Shown: positions 7,142-16,602, counted from the first letter of the stretch. The stretch is DNA of 64,000 nt from UBA7672 sp041166025 (GCA_041166025.1 JBEAMJ010000028.1:124001-188000), one strand, 5' to 3'. Notes: a model not told the origin generated them from the sequence alone. Numbers and translations are program-made.

Positions 7142-9346
7142 TCAGGTCCTTGGCTTCAGTTGCGGCGGGGTTGTTAGCCGCAGCGCGCTGCCCCGGCCGG
7201 ACAGGCTGGGGTTCTCGAGGAAGTAGTCGTGCGCCGAGAAGGCCTGGCGGCTCTTGCCCGTCGCGGTACGCACATAGCGTCCATCGGGGCGCAACGTCCA
7301 GCTTTGCGCGCGGTCGTTCAGGTTAGCCAACATGATCTGGTCGAGAACCTGGTTGTGGACAGTGGGATTCTTGATCGGCGTCAGCGTTTCAACACGCCGA
7401 TCAAGATTCCGCTGCATCCAGTCTGCGGAGGTTATGAACACCTTTGCATCGTCGGACGGCAGGCCATGGCCAGCCCCGAAGCAGACGATTCGCGCGTGCT
7501 CGAGGAAGCGGCCGACGATGGATCTGACCTCGATGTTCTCAGACAGGCCCGCGACGCCGGGCCGCAGGCAGCAGATGCCGCGTACAACGAGCTGGATCGA
7601 GACGCCGGACTGACTCGCGCGATAGAGCGTGTCGATCACCGTCTCGTCGACCAGCGAGTTGAGCTTTGCCCAGATCTGCGCCGGGCGGCCGGCTTTTGCG
7701 TGCGCGATCTCATCGTCGATCAGCTGCAGGAGAGTCGACTTGAGATTGACTGGGGAGATGGCCATAGCCTCCATCTCCTTCGGGCGCGAATAGCCGGTGA
7801 CGAAGTTGAATAGCCGACCTGCATCGCGGCCGATCACATCGTCGGCGGTGAAGAGCGAGAGGTCGTCATAGATGCGCGCAGTGATGGGGTGGTAGTTGCC
7901 CGTACCGACATGGGTGTAGGCGCGCAGGCTGCCCTGCTCGCGGCGGATCACCAGCGAGACCTTGGCGTGGGTCTTGAGGTCGATGAAGCCATACACGACC
8001 TGCACGCCAGCGCGTTCGAGATCGCGGGCGAGGCGCAGGTTGGCTTCTTCATCGAAGCGGGCCTTGAGCTCAACCAGCGCCGTGACGTTCTTGCCGGCTT
8101 CGGCAGCCTCGATGAGAGCGGCGACGATCGGGGAGTTCTTGGACGTGCGGTAGAGCGTCTGCTTCACTGCGACGACCTCGGGATCGCGCGCCGCCTGTCG
8201 CAGGAACTGGGCGACCACATCGAAGGACTCGTAAGGGTGGTGGACGAGGATGTCCTTCACCCGGATCGCGGCGAAGAGATCGCCATTGTACTCGCGCACG
8301 CGCTCGGGGAAGCGGGGCTCGAAGGGACGGAAGACGAGGTCTGGGCGATCGTCGACGATCAGCTCGCGCAGCTGGTTCATGCCCATGATGCCGACGACCT
8401 CGACGACATCCATCGGCTCGGCGCCGATTTCCTCGATGAAGAAGGCCTTGAGGTCTTCCGGACCATTGGCGTCGATCTTGAGGCGCACGATGCGGCCGCG
8501 GCGGCGCTGCTTCAGCAGGATTTCGAACTCGCGGACAAGGTCTTCGGCTTCTTCCTCGATCTCGATGTCGCTGTCGCGGATGACCCGCAGGATGCAGCGG
8601 CCCTTCGATACGCAGTCGGGAAACAGCATGTCGAGGAAGAGCGTGATGACGTCTTCGAGCGCGATAAAGCGGCGGCCCTTCGGCGTCCGAGGCAGTTCGA
8701 TGAAGCGCTCGACATGGGTCGGTATGGGAACCAGCGCATTCATCCGCTCCTTGTCGGTGGAGCGATAGAGCGAGAAGCCGACGGCAAAGCCCTGGTTGGG
8801 CAGGAAGGGAAAGGGGTGGGAAGGATCGAGCGCCAGCGGGGTAAGCACCGGGAAGACACGCTCCATGAAACGGATGCGCAGCCATTCGGTGTCGGCCTCT
8901 GAGAGATCGTCGCCATCGACGACGGCGAGCCCTGCCCGCTTCATCTCGGCGCGTATGTCATTCCAGATACGCTGCTGTTCGGCCATCAGCTGGCCGGCCT
9001 CAGAGCCTATATGCTGGAGCTGTTGTTGCGGGGTGAGTCCGTCGGAGGAGATGCGGGTGATGCCGGTGCGCGCCTGCTGGCGCAGGCCCGCGACGCGGAC
9101 AGAGTAGAACTCATCGAGGTTCGAGGACGAGATCGAGAGAAAGCGCAGACGCTCAAGCAACGGATGGCGGCGGTTTTCCGCCTCCTCCAGCACGCGCATG
9201 TTGAACTTCAGCCAGCTCAGTTCGCGGTTGAAGAAGCGTTCCGGCGAGTTGGCCAGGGGGGATGTCACCCCGCTTGTTGTACGGCTCGCTGGCGCGATCT
9301 CGCGCGCGCGTCCTCGGTCGGCCTTGTCAGCTCGGTCTGCCATCAT
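7142..9346 (-). CDS. ppk: Polyphosphate kinase 1
   Basis: A 734-residue PPK1 that polymerises the ATP gamma-phosphate into polyphosphate. The N domain starts at FFNRELSWLKFN (about 38-49). The two histidines of the active site are visible: His460 in DLKTHAKVSL (the autophosphorylated one) and His617 in FLEHARIVCFG. GTGNYH (481-486) and the DAKVFITSADWM segment agree with the family. Length is normal. It sits between hdaA and ppx in one leftward run and shares its upstream region with hdaA, 86 bases away. Confidence 0.95.
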   Translation of the reverse strand: MMADRADKADRGRAREIAPASRTTSGVTSPLANSPERFFNRELSWLKFNMRVLEEAENRRHPLLERLRFLSISSSNLDEFYSVRVAGLRQQARTGITRISSDGLTPQQQLQHIGSEAGQLMAEQQRIWNDIRAEMKRAGLAVVDGDDLSEADTEWLRIRFMERVFPVLTPLALDPSHPFPFLPNQGFAVGFSLYRSTDKERMNALVPIPTHVERFIELPRTPKGRRFIALEDVITLFLDMLFPDCVSKGRCILRVIRDSDIEIEEEAEDLVREFEILLKQRRRGRIVRLKIDANGPEDLKAFFIEEIGAEPMDVVEVVGIMGMNQLRELIVDDRPDLVFRPFEPRFPERVREYNGDLFAAIRVKDILVHHPYESFDVVAQFLRQAARDPEVVAVKQTLYRTSKNSPIVAALIEAAEAGKNVTALVELKARFDEEANLRLARDLERAGVQVVYGFIDLKTHAKVSLVIRREQGSLRAYTHVGTGNYHPITARIYDDLSLFTADDVIGRDAGRLFNFVTGYSRPKEMEAMAISPVNLKSTLLQLIDDEIAHAKAGRPAQIWAKLNSLVDETVIDTLYRASQSGVSIQLVVRGICCLRPGVAGLSENIEVRSIVGRFLEHARIVCFGAGHGLPSDDAKVFITSADWMQRNLDRRVETLTPIKNPTVHNQVLDQIMLANLNDRAQSWTLRPDGRYVRTATGKSRQAFSAHDYFLENPSLSGRGSALRLTTPPQLKPRT

Positions 9347-9432
9347 CGCCCAATGTCTTCGGCCGGTCTGACGCCAGCCATGAAGAAGCCGATTACCATC
9401 AACATATTACGGATCATTTGCCAGACGGCAGG

Positions 9433-10131
9433 TCAGCCGGGGTCCATTCCGAGAGCGACCAGAACCGCACGCGCAGACCTGAGGCCCTCTGCGCGGCCCG
9501 GCGTGCGGGCGAGCTGGTCAGCAACACGGCTGACTGCCTCCCATGACCGCTCCATGCGTCGAGCAAGATAAGCAACTGATTCTTCTGGGATTATCAGATG
9601 CCGCAGGGCGCAGGCTTCGCGCAGCCGGGCAGCAAGGGTCTCCTCGTCCGCAGGCTCGATATGCGCGACCGGCATGGCGGCGAGACGCGAGCGGAGATCA
9701 GGCGGCGTCGCAAACCAGATCGCCGGTTCAGCCAGACCCGACAAAAGGACAGGCGCGCCACGGTCGCGGCAAAGGTTAAGGGTGGCGAGCAGCCCGAGAC
9801 CGTTGGACGGCTGATCGGCATCGTCCACCGCAAGTGCGGAAACCGAAAGACGCGCGATCTCGTCAATGGCCGCCTCGGCCAGCGCCTGGCCCGTCACGAT
9901 CGCTGCGCCGGTTTCTTCCGCCCACATGCGCAGCAGGCGCGAGCGGCCAGATTTGGCTTCGCCGGTCAGCGCCAGTTGTCCGCCGGGCCAGTAGCGCCAG
10001 CGTTTCAGTGATGCGACCGCAGAGCTGTAAGAACCGGACTCAATGAGAGGCCGGCTTGCGGGGTCCGCTTTTGGGAAGTCCAGGAACAGCTGGCCGGAAT
10101 GTCGGTCAGCGCCTGATGGGCCGCCTGTCAT
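9433..10131 (-). CDS. hdaA: HdaA, DnaA-related regulator of replication initiation
   Basis: A 232-residue AAA+ protein related to the DnaA domain III. In alphaproteobacteria HdaA acts with the DNA-loaded sliding clamp to promote ATP hydrolysis by DnaA and so prevent over-initiation. A clamp-binding motif QLFLDF is at residues 14-19. The Walker A is loosened (LTGEAKSGRSRL) and Walker B is SALAVDDAD, as usual for Hda proteins. Its start codon overlaps the stop of the upstream DUF2066 gene (ATGA). A short gap to ppk suggests one operon that joins replication control to polyphosphate metabolism. Confidence 0.88.
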   Translation of the reverse strand: MTGGPSGADRHSGQLFLDFPKADPASRPLIESGSYSSAVASLKRWRYWPGGQLALTGEAKSGRSRLLRMWAEETGAAIVTGQALAEAAIDEIARLSVSALAVDDADQPSNGLGLLATLNLCRDRGAPVLLSGLAEPAIWFATPPDLRSRLAAMPVAHIEPADEETLAARLREACALRHLIIPEESVAYLARRMERSWEAVSRVADQLARTPGRAEGLRSARAVLVALGMDPG

Positions 10132-11180
10132 GGCGCTCCCGTCACAGACAGGACCCAGCCGCCGCCATCACCGCCACGCAGGTCGACGCCGCGTGAGCGC
10201 AGGTCGGACTGAAGCTGGTCTGGCCGGCCCGAGAAGGAGAATGTGATATCCGCGCCGGCAATCGAGAGGGATTCAACATTGAGGTTCTGCACCAATCGGG
10301 AGGACTCCAGTCCTTTCCGGATGCGGGTCCACTGCTGCAAGTCGGCAAAGTTGGCGACAAGTGAGACGCTGGTCGAACCTGTCGAGCGGATGACCGAAGC
10401 CGCCTTCCAGGCACGTTCCAGTTCAGACACGGCGCCTGTCTGCGCTGAGGCGAGACTGACGAAGGGGCCCACAACACCGATGGTCGGATTGGGAACGCTG
10501 GGGCGCATGTCAGTCAGCCGCACATAGTATTGCGGGCCCTGCATATAGGCCTCAGCGATGACGCCATGATCCGCGCCAGTCGAGGAGAGCTCGCCCTGGA
10601 TGTCTGCCGTGGACGGTCGCTGGGACCAGACGCGGGCGGAGGCGACGTAAGGCGTGAGCATCGTGTCGTCCGATTTGCCGACGACATTTGCCCCGGAGCG
10701 CGTGACCCACTGCGAGGCCCAATCGCTCGCGTTCACATTCGAGGCCGTCACCGGTACGATGAGCGCCCTGGCTGCCTGCGTGTCGACATAGGGAACGCCG
10801 CGCTGATTGAGGTAGGCGCGAACACGTTCCTCGTCGAACGTCCATGTCACGACGCCCGTCGCGCGGATCCCGCCCGAGACCGACGAACTCTTCATGTCGC
10901 CCTGGCTCTGATAGCTGCGATAGAGCTGCGCCACGGCGGAGGGTTCGATCGGCTGGGTGGCGCGGGAACGATCCTCGGGCAGGGTCAGCCGATCGATGAG
11001 TCGCTGGGCGCCGACCAGGCGCGCGGCATTCCGGCCCTGGAGGCCCGCGTCGGCAGCGGACGGCGCCACAGCGTCGACCACGAGGTCCTTCACGCGGTAG
11101 ACGGCGCTCTGGGCGAAGGCGGCGCCGCCCATGGCAAGGGAAGCGGCAAAAACTGCAACGAATCTCGTGATCTTGCTCAT
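10128..11180 (-). CDS. DUF2066 secreted protein
   Basis: A 350-residue protein with a clear Sec signal (MSKITRFVAVFAASLAMGGAAFAQ). The mature part matches the DUF2066 layout found next to hdaA and purM in many alphaproteobacteria: YRVKDLVVDAVAPSA at the start, the AQRLIDRLTLPEDR segment and a repeat-like C-terminal region with alternating beta strands. I chose ATG 11180 over an earlier in-frame codon because it starts the signal peptide. It is divergent from purM, with about 100 bases between the starts, and its stop overlaps the hdaA start. Function is unknown; a periplasmic role is certain only from the signal. Confidence 0.85.
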   Translation of the reverse strand: MSKITRFVAVFAASLAMGGAAFAQSAVYRVKDLVVDAVAPSAADAGLQGRNAARLVGAQRLIDRLTLPEDRSRATQPIEPSAVAQLYRSYQSQGDMKSSSVSGGIRATGVVTWTFDEERVRAYLNQRGVPYVDTQAARALIVPVTASNVNASDWASQWVTRSGANVVGKSDDTMLTPYVASARVWSQRPSTADIQGELSSTGADHGVIAEAYMQGPQYYVRLTDMRPSVPNPTIGVVGPFVSLASAQTGAVSELERAWKAASVIRSTGSTSVSLVANFADLQQWTRIRKGLESSRLVQNLNVESLSIAGADITFSFSGRPDQLQSDLRSRGVDLRGGDGGGWVLSVTGAP

Positions 11181-11283
11181 GGGCAGCAGTCGTACCAGCG
11201 GCTTCCGGCCAATTAAAGGCAGGTTGTGCATGATTGGTTTGTCATGCTGGCGATAACCAGACCGAACGTGTTAGTGGCCGCGC

Positions 11284-12315
11284 ATGAGCGGTGAACACTC
11301 TGGCAAAAGCCTGACCTATCGCGACGCCGGCGTGGACATCGACGCGGGCGACGCAATGGTCGATGCGATCAAACCGCTGGCAGCCTCGACACGCCGGCCG
11401 GGCGCTGACGGCGCGCTCGGCGGCTTCGGCGGGTTGTTCGATCTCAAGGCTGCAGGCTTCAAGGATCCGGTGCTTGTTTCGGGAACGGACGGGGTCGGCA
11501 CCAAACTGATGCTGGCCTTCGCGACGAACCTGCACGAAACAATCGGTATCGACCTGGTCGCGATGTGCGCAAACGACGTGCTGGCGCAGGGTGCAGAACC
11601 TCTGTTCTTCCTCGACTATTTCGCCACCGGCAAGCTCGACCCCGGCACCGGCGCAAAGGTCGTTGCGGGCATCGCCGAGGGATGCCGTCAGGCCGGCTGC
11701 ACGCTGGTTGGCGGCGAGACGGCAGAGATGCCGGGAATGTATGCGCCGGGTCACTATGATCTCGCCGGCTTCGTCGTCGGCGCGGTGGAGCGGCCGGACA
11801 TTCTGCCGAAGGTCGACAGCATGAAGGCGGGTGATGTGCTGGTCGCCCTGCCCTCGTCCGGACCGCATTCGAACGGGTACTCGCTGATCCGTCGCATTGT
11901 CGAGCGCACCGGCCTTGCCTGGGATGACTGCGCGCCGTTCGATGCCACGAAGAAACTTGGCGAGGCGCTGCTGGCGCCCACGCGCATCTATGTGAAAGCG
12001 CTGCTGCCGCCGATCCGCGCCGGGCGCATCAAGGGGCTGGCGCATATCACGGGCGGGGGGCTCACCGAGAATACACCGCGCATGCTGCCGGAGCATCTCG
12101 TTCCGAAGATCGACGACAAGGCGTGGGCGTTGCCAACCGTGTTTGACTGGCTGCAGCGGGCCGGCTCGGTCTCGGATGCAGAAATGCGCCGCACGTTCAA
12201 CTGTGGCGTCGGCATCGTTATGGCGGTGGGAACGGGCGATGCGCAGCCTTTGATGGAACAACTGGCGCGCGCGGGCGAAGCGCCGTTCGTCATCGGCGAG
12301 CTAGCTTCAGCGTGA
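11284..12315 (+). CDS. purM: Phosphoribosylformylglycinamidine cyclo-ligase (AIR synthetase)
   Basis: A 343-residue enzyme for step five of purine synthesis: it closes FGAM to AIR with ATP. Family motifs are LTYRDAGVDIDAGD at the start, VSGTDGVGTKL, the substrate loop LVGGETAEMPGMY and HITGGGLTENTPR. Length is standard. It overlaps purN by GTGA, the conserved purMN arrangement. The divergent intergenic space to DUF2066/hdaA carries both promoters. Confidence 0.96.
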   Translation: MSGEHSGKSLTYRDAGVDIDAGDAMVDAIKPLAASTRRPGADGALGGFGGLFDLKAAGFKDPVLVSGTDGVGTKLMLAFATNLHETIGIDLVAMCANDVLAQGAEPLFFLDYFATGKLDPGTGAKVVAGIAEGCRQAGCTLVGGETAEMPGMYAPGHYDLAGFVVGAVERPDILPKVDSMKAGDVLVALPSSGPHSNGYSLIRRIVERTGLAWDDCAPFDATKKLGEALLAPTRIYVKALLPPIRAGRIKGLAHITGGGLTENTPRMLPEHLVPKIDDKAWALPTVFDWLQRAGSVSDAEMRRTFNCGVGIVMAVGTGDAQPLMEQLARAGEAPFVIGELASA

Positions 12316-12956
12316 GGCGGAAGCAGCTTGGCATCCTGATCTCCGGTCGCGGCTCCAACATGCAGGCGCTGCTCGAAGCCGCCCAGGCTGAGGACTGCCC
12401 CTACGAACCTGTGATCGTGATTTCGAACAGGCCAGGAGCCGGCGGCCTCGCGCGGGCGGCCGCACATCACGTTCGCGTCTCAGCTATCGATCACCGGGTC
12501 TTTGGCAAGGACAGGGAGGTGTTCGAGCGCGCTGTCGATGCGGAACTGCGCGCTGCAGGGGTCGAACTCGTCGCACTCGCTGGCTTCATGCGCGTGCTGA
12601 CGCCGTGGTTCGTGAACGCCTGGGCGGGGCGGCTCATCAACATTCACCCATCCTTGCTGCCCAAATACCCCGGGGTGGACACCCACAAGCGTTGCCTCGA
12701 AGCCGGAGACGGCGTTCATGGCTGCACCGTGCATCAGGTGACCGCCGGCGTTGACGAGGGTCCGATCATCGGGTCCGCCGAGGTGGATGTTCAGACCGAA
12801 GATACGCCTGAGACGCTGGCGGCGCGCGTCCTGATGGCGGAGCACCTGCTCTATCCGCGCTGCCTTGCGGCGGTCGCGCGCCAGGGCGGTGTGCGTGTTC
12901 GCGAGGACATCACGATCGATGGCGTGACCGTGCGCCTGTACGCCCCGCGCGGCTAG
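12312..12956 (+). CDS. purN: Phosphoribosylglycinamide formyltransferase
   Basis: A 214-residue folate-dependent GAR transformylase for step three of purine synthesis. It shows LGILISGRGSNMQALL (phosphoribosyl binding), the catalytic-site INIHPSLLPKYPGVDTH and GCTVHQVTAGVDEGPI with the catalytic Asp. The GTG start shares its GTGA with the purM stop. Its own stop overlaps the stop of the convergent PilZ gene in a shared CTAG. Confidence 0.96.
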   Translation: MRRKQLGILISGRGSNMQALLEAAQAEDCPYEPVIVISNRPGAGGLARAAAHHVRVSAIDHRVFGKDREVFERAVDAELRAAGVELVALAGFMRVLTPWFVNAWAGRLINIHPSLLPKYPGVDTHKRCLEAGDGVHGCTVHQVTAGVDEGPIIGSAEVDVQTEDTPETLAARVLMAEHLLYPRCLAAVARQGGVRVREDITIDGVTVRLYAPRG

Positions 12957-13297
12957 GCCTTGTCCTCGGCGACGAACTGCAGCCCGGCGACGCCCCAGCT
13001 CTGCCAGCTGACATAGGCCCAGCGGCTGACGCCCTTGGCGGTCAGGCGGACCCGGTCTGGCAGGTAGGTGGTGCGGATGAACTCAATCTTCGCGCCCGTC
13101 TCGCTCATGTTCTTGACCACCACGTCGAACCGCTCGCCGGACTGGAAGCTGACCGAGCCGGGGCTCCAGCCCTCCGCGCGGATCGCCCGCTTGCCGAACT
13201 TCCGTTCGACCGTGTGCTCCGGCGCATAGGTCGGGGCTTTCGCGATGCGATCGATTCGCAGCGCAAGCGTCTCGTTTACCTTCTTACGGCCCAGCAT
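12953..13297 (-). CDS. PilZ domain protein
   Basis: A 114-residue single-domain PilZ protein, a family that binds cyclic di-GMP to control motility or surface functions. The second ligand motif is present as NMSETGAKIEF. The first (RxxxR) is imperfect: the ERKFGKR segment spaces its arginines by one residue too many, so ligand binding is uncertain. ATG 13297 is preferred over a GTG at 13309 because GGAGGGCGGC stands just before it. It ends tail-to-tail with purN through a shared CTAG and has no partner gene on its strand. Confidence 0.8.
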   Translation of the reverse strand: MLGRKKVNETLALRIDRIAKAPTYAPEHTVERKFGKRAIRAEGWSPGSVSFQSGERFDVVVKNMSETGAKIEFIRTTYLPDRVRLTAKGVSRWAYVSWQSWGVAGLQFVAEDKA

Positions 13298-13529
13298 GCC
13301 GCCCTCCACGCGCAGTCTTACTCAGTGGATCGCCGCGCAAGGTGTGTGCCGGTAAATGAGGTCTCCCGGGACAGGTTCCGTCAGCTGGCCATCAGGCCCA
13401 TCCCCGATTCAGGTCAGCCCACCGATCCTGAAGCCTGTGGCGGGTCCTGCCTGCGTCAGGCTGGCACGCCCATGCCTTGCGACGGACGGTTCACTGGACG
13501 GGGCAGGCTGCGCGCGGCTAGCTATCGCC

Positions 13530-14426
13530 ATGAGCCATACTGCCGACAGCGCCCTGACCGAAACCCGGAAGAACCGCGCCGTCGCGTGGTTCCAGCAGCT
13601 GCAGGCCGACATCATCGGCCGGTTCGAGGCGCTCGAGGAAGAAGCCGGGCCGCCGCTCTACAAGGGCTCAGCCGGACGGTTCGAGAAGACACCATGGAAG
13701 CGGGGTGACGGCTCGGCTGATCTCGGCGGCGGCACGATGGCCATCATGAAGGGTCGCCTGTTCGAGAAGGTGGGCGTCCATGTCAGCTGCGTCTACGGGG
13801 AATTTGCGCCCGAGTTCGCCAAGACCATACCGGGATCTGAGGCATCCGGCGGCAGGTTCTGGGCTGCGGGCATCTCGCTCATCGCCCACATGGTCAACCC
13901 GCGCGTGCCCGCGGTGCACATGAACACGCGGATGCTGGTGACGTCGGAAAGCTGGTTCGGAGGCGGCGCCGACCTGACGCCGCTGCTCGCATACCAGCGC
14001 ACGCAAGAGTATCCCGATGCGATCCAGTTCCACGCGGCGATGAAGGCGGCCTGCGATGGGCACACATCACCGGACTATGCGGCCATGAAGAAGCATTGCG
14101 AGGAATACTTCTTTCTGCCCCATCGCGACGAGCCCCGCGGGATCGGCGGCATCTTCTACGATCGCTACAATTCGGGCGATTGGGAGGAGGATTTCGCCTT
14201 CACGCAGGATGTGGGTCGGCGCTTTGCCGAGGTCTATCCCGAGATCGTCCGCAAGCGGATGGCGGAGAGCTGGTCGGCGGCCGAACGCGAGGAGCAGCTG
14301 GTGCGCCGCGGGAGGTATGTCGAGTTCAACCTGCTCTATGATCGCGGCACGACATTCGGCCTGAAGACCGGCGGCAATGTCGCGAGCATCCTCTCCTCGA
14401 TGCCACCCGTGGTGAAGTGGCCCTAG
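13530..14426 (+). CDS. hemF: Oxygen-dependent coproporphyrinogen III oxidase
   Basis: A 298-residue enzyme of aerobic haem synthesis that decarboxylates two propionates of coproporphyrinogen III. Signature stretches include FEKTPWKRGDGSADLGGG, PRVPAVHMNTRM, WFGGGADLTP and RGIGGIFYD. The C-terminal YDRGTTFGLKTGGN is typical. The ATG at 13530 gives the usual family start; the frame is open further upstream but without family sequence. Its TAG overlaps the cca stop in CTAG. Confidence 0.96.
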   Translation: MSHTADSALTETRKNRAVAWFQQLQADIIGRFEALEEEAGPPLYKGSAGRFEKTPWKRGDGSADLGGGTMAIMKGRLFEKVGVHVSCVYGEFAPEFAKTIPGSEASGGRFWAAGISLIAHMVNPRVPAVHMNTRMLVTSESWFGGGADLTPLLAYQRTQEYPDAIQFHAAMKAACDGHTSPDYAAMKKHCEEYFFLPHRDEPRGIGGIFYDRYNSGDWEEDFAFTQDVGRRFAEVYPEIVRKRMAESWSAAEREEQLVRRGRYVEFNLLYDRGTTFGLKTGGNVASILSSMPPVVKWP

Positions 14427-15619
14427 AGGGCGAGCAGCTGCTCGCGCGTTAGCTGGAAGTCGCTGGCGATCCAGGCTTCCTCGGCTTTCTTCAGCGCAGC
14501 CCCGAGGGCCGGTCCTTCGCGTATGCCGCAGGCCAGAAGGTCGGCGCCGCCCAGCGGCATGGGCGGCGCGCGCCAGGTCCGCACCAGCTGCACGACCGCA
14601 GCCCATGCCGGATCCTCATCCTGCGCCCAGGAAAGAATGGCGCGGTCGCCGATCACCTGCGCGCCACGCCGGTAGATGGCGGCGCGCAGCTGCTCGGGAG
14701 GCAACCGGGAGGTTAGGTGTGTTTCGTCTTCGGCCGGCCATTCAAGGCGGCGCTTCTCCTCGTTCGACAGTTTGAGGCGGTTGGCGACTGTCCGCACGGC
14801 GCCAGCCTCCTTCCAGAACAGGGCAAGGAAACGCAACATTGGATCGTGCTGCAGGTTCTGGCCGCTTTCGAGCGCGACCAGCGAGGCCACCAGCTGCAGT
14901 CCGCGGGCGTTCGGGAAGAGCTGCGCAAGGACGCCGCTGACGGACATTGCCGTGAGTGCAGGCATCGGGTCGCGCGCCGCGAACAGCTTCTTCGTTTCCA
15001 TCCAGATGCGCTCGGCAGAGATACCATCGAGGCCGGCGCGCAGGCGTGTGCAGGCGTCGAGGCCGGCAAGGTCAGCTGCAGATCGGCCGTACCAGGCCTG
15101 GAAGCGGAAGAAGCGCAGAATGCGCAGATAGTCCTCGCGGATGCGGGTGTCGGGGTCGCCCACGAAAACGATCCGCCGCGCCGCCACATCGTCGAGCCCG
15201 CCGCCCGTCGGATCATGCACGACCCCATCACGGTCGGCATAAAGCGCGTTCATGCGGAAGTCGCGGCGCTGGGCATCCTCGGCCCAGTCCTGTGTGAAGG
15301 CGACGACAGCGCGGCGGCCGTCGGTTTCCACGTCGCGGCGGAGGGTGGTGACTTCGAACGGCTTGTGGTCAGCCACGACGGTCAGCGTGCCGTGCTCGAT
15401 GCCAGTCGGGTGCACGGCGATGTTGGCTGCGCGCATGACCTGTTCCACGCGGTCCGGCGTCAGCTGCGTGGCGATGTCGATGTCGGCGACGGGCTCGCCA
15501 AGCAATGCGTTGCGCACACACCCGCCGACGAAGCGCGCAGATCCCGGCTGCGCCGCCTCCAGCGCGTCCATCACCCGCCGGGCGGACGCCATCCAGGGCT
15601 GGGGCGCCAGCCTCTGCAT
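14423..15619 (-). CDS. cca: CCA tRNA nucleotidyltransferase / poly(A) polymerase family
   Basis: A 398-residue class II nucleotidyltransferase. It shows the GG motif (RFVGGCVRNALLG), the metal-binding DIDIA, the AQRRDFRMNALYAD motif, and the RIREDYLRILRFFRF helix segment that follows the catalytic head. These fit the enzyme that adds or repairs the 3' CCA of tRNA; PcnB-like poly(A) polymerases share the head domain. Context (DUF6111 and NUDIX genes immediately upstream) is the standard alphaproteobacterial cca neighbourhood. Confidence 0.92.
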   Translation of the reverse strand: MQRLAPQPWMASARRVMDALEAAQPGSARFVGGCVRNALLGEPVADIDIATQLTPDRVEQVMRAANIAVHPTGIEHGTLTVVADHKPFEVTTLRRDVETDGRRAVVAFTQDWAEDAQRRDFRMNALYADRDGVVHDPTGGGLDDVAARRIVFVGDPDTRIREDYLRILRFFRFQAWYGRSAADLAGLDACTRLRAGLDGISAERIWMETKKLFAARDPMPALTAMSVSGVLAQLFPNARGLQLVASLVALESGQNLQHDPMLRFLALFWKEAGAVRTVANRLKLSNEEKRRLEWPAEDETHLTSRLPPEQLRAAIYRRGAQVIGDRAILSWAQDEDPAWAAVVQLVRTWRAPPMPLGGADLLACGIREGPALGAALKKAEEAWIASDFQLTREQLLAL

Positions 15620-15622
15620 GGA

Positions 15623-15964
15623 TCAATTACCCCGATCGCGCGGCGCCACGGGCACCTGTGAAGGAGGCGCAATCTGCGTGTCCGCGCCAGGCAGTGGCGC
15701 CTGGGCACAGTCGATCTCCTTGGGCGGCACGATACGCCCTTCGGCGTCGTAACGCACCGGATCGTAGCACTTTTCCGTCTCGCGAGGCTGGAACAACGCA
15801 GGCAATATCAGTCCAAGCACGGCGATGACGCCGCCGATGATCACAAGCTGAGTCAGCGGCCAGCGGTCGCGCACCCGCAGGTCGCGCGAGGCGGCGCGAT
15901 AGACAAGGAATACCGCGAACGGGATCAGGAAGAGGAGGATCTCGATGAGAATGCGCTGGGTCAT
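15623..15964 (-). CDS. DUF6111-like membrane protein
   Basis: A 113-residue protein with two transmembrane helices (about residues 5-24 and 40-60) and a charged, Pro-rich soluble tail containing CYDPVRYDAEGRIVPP. It sits between cca and the NUDIX gene, three bases from cca, which is where DUF6111 proteins are usually found. Function is unknown. Confidence 0.75.
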   Translation of the reverse strand: MTQRILIEILLFLIPFAVFLVYRAASRDLRVRDRWPLTQLVIIGGVIAVLGLILPALFQPRETEKCYDPVRYDAEGRIVPPKEIDCAQAPLPGADTQIAPPSQVPVAPRDRGN

Positions 15965-15975
15965 GCGTGTCCCGG

Positions 15976-16602
15976 TCAGGCGCCGTAGAGGCGGTCGTGG
16001 AGGGATTTGATCATGCCGGCGGTGGCTCCCCAGATATAGCGCCCGTTGTGCGGCATGGCGTAATAGGCGCGCAAGACCCCCTGATAGGCTCGCTCGTGGC
16101 GCTGATGGTTGGCTGCGTCCATCAGGAAGCTCAGCGGCGTTTCGAAAACGTCGGCCACTTCGCGTGCATGGGGAACCGCAATGAAATCCGCCGGGAGGAG
16201 GCCCACGAATGGCGCAATCGCAAAGCCGCTGCCGGTGAGATAGGTGTCGCCCTGCCCAAGCAGTCGGACCGACGCCTGGTCGACGCCGACCTCTTCGTTC
16301 GCCTCGCGCAGCGCCGCCTGCAGCGGGGTCTCACCTGGTTCGATCCGGCCACCGGGGAACGCCACCTGCCCGGCATGGCTTGGCATCGTGTCAGGGCGTA
16401 AGGTGAGCAGGACGCCGAAATCCTCGCCGCGATCAATCAGCCCGACCAGCACGGCCGCGCGCCTGTACGTCCCGCCCGCGGGCAGCCGCCAGTCGGGATT
16501 GAGATCGTAATCGGTACGCAGCGGTTCTTCGAAGGTTGCATCGACCGCTGCGAGTCGCTGGGCCGCTCGCGCAAGAAAGTCGGCTTTTGTTGAAAAAGTC
16601 AT
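15976..16602 (-). CDS. NUDIX hydrolase, CoA pyrophosphatase type
   Basis: A 208-residue NUDIX enzyme. The Nudix box GGRIEPGETPLQAALREA plus NEEVGV is intact. The adjacent DTMPSHAGQVAFPGGR segment matches the coenzyme-A pyrophosphatase subgroup (NudL/YeaB type), which cleaves CoA to 3',5'-ADP and phosphopantetheine. Its ATG overlaps the stop of the DUF1285 gene (ATGA), and DUF6111 follows after a short gap, so DUF1285-nudix-DUF6111-cca form one leftward operon. Confidence 0.9.
   Translation of the reverse strand: MTFSTKADFLARAAQRLAAVDATFEEPLRTDYDLNPDWRLPAGGTYRRAAVLVGLIDRGEDFGVLLTLRPDTMPSHAGQVAFPGGRIEPGETPLQAALREANEEVGVDQASVRLLGQGDTYLTGSGFAIAPFVGLLPADFIAVPHAREVADVFETPLSFLMDAANHQRHERAYQGVLRAYYAMPHNGRYIWGATAGMIKSLHDRLYGA

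Noticed and set aside
7889..8902. 337-codon plus-strand frame opposite ppk
   Set aside because: It mirrors the ppk coding frame, is low in complexity (Asp/Glu/Leu-rich) and has no motif or ribosome site.
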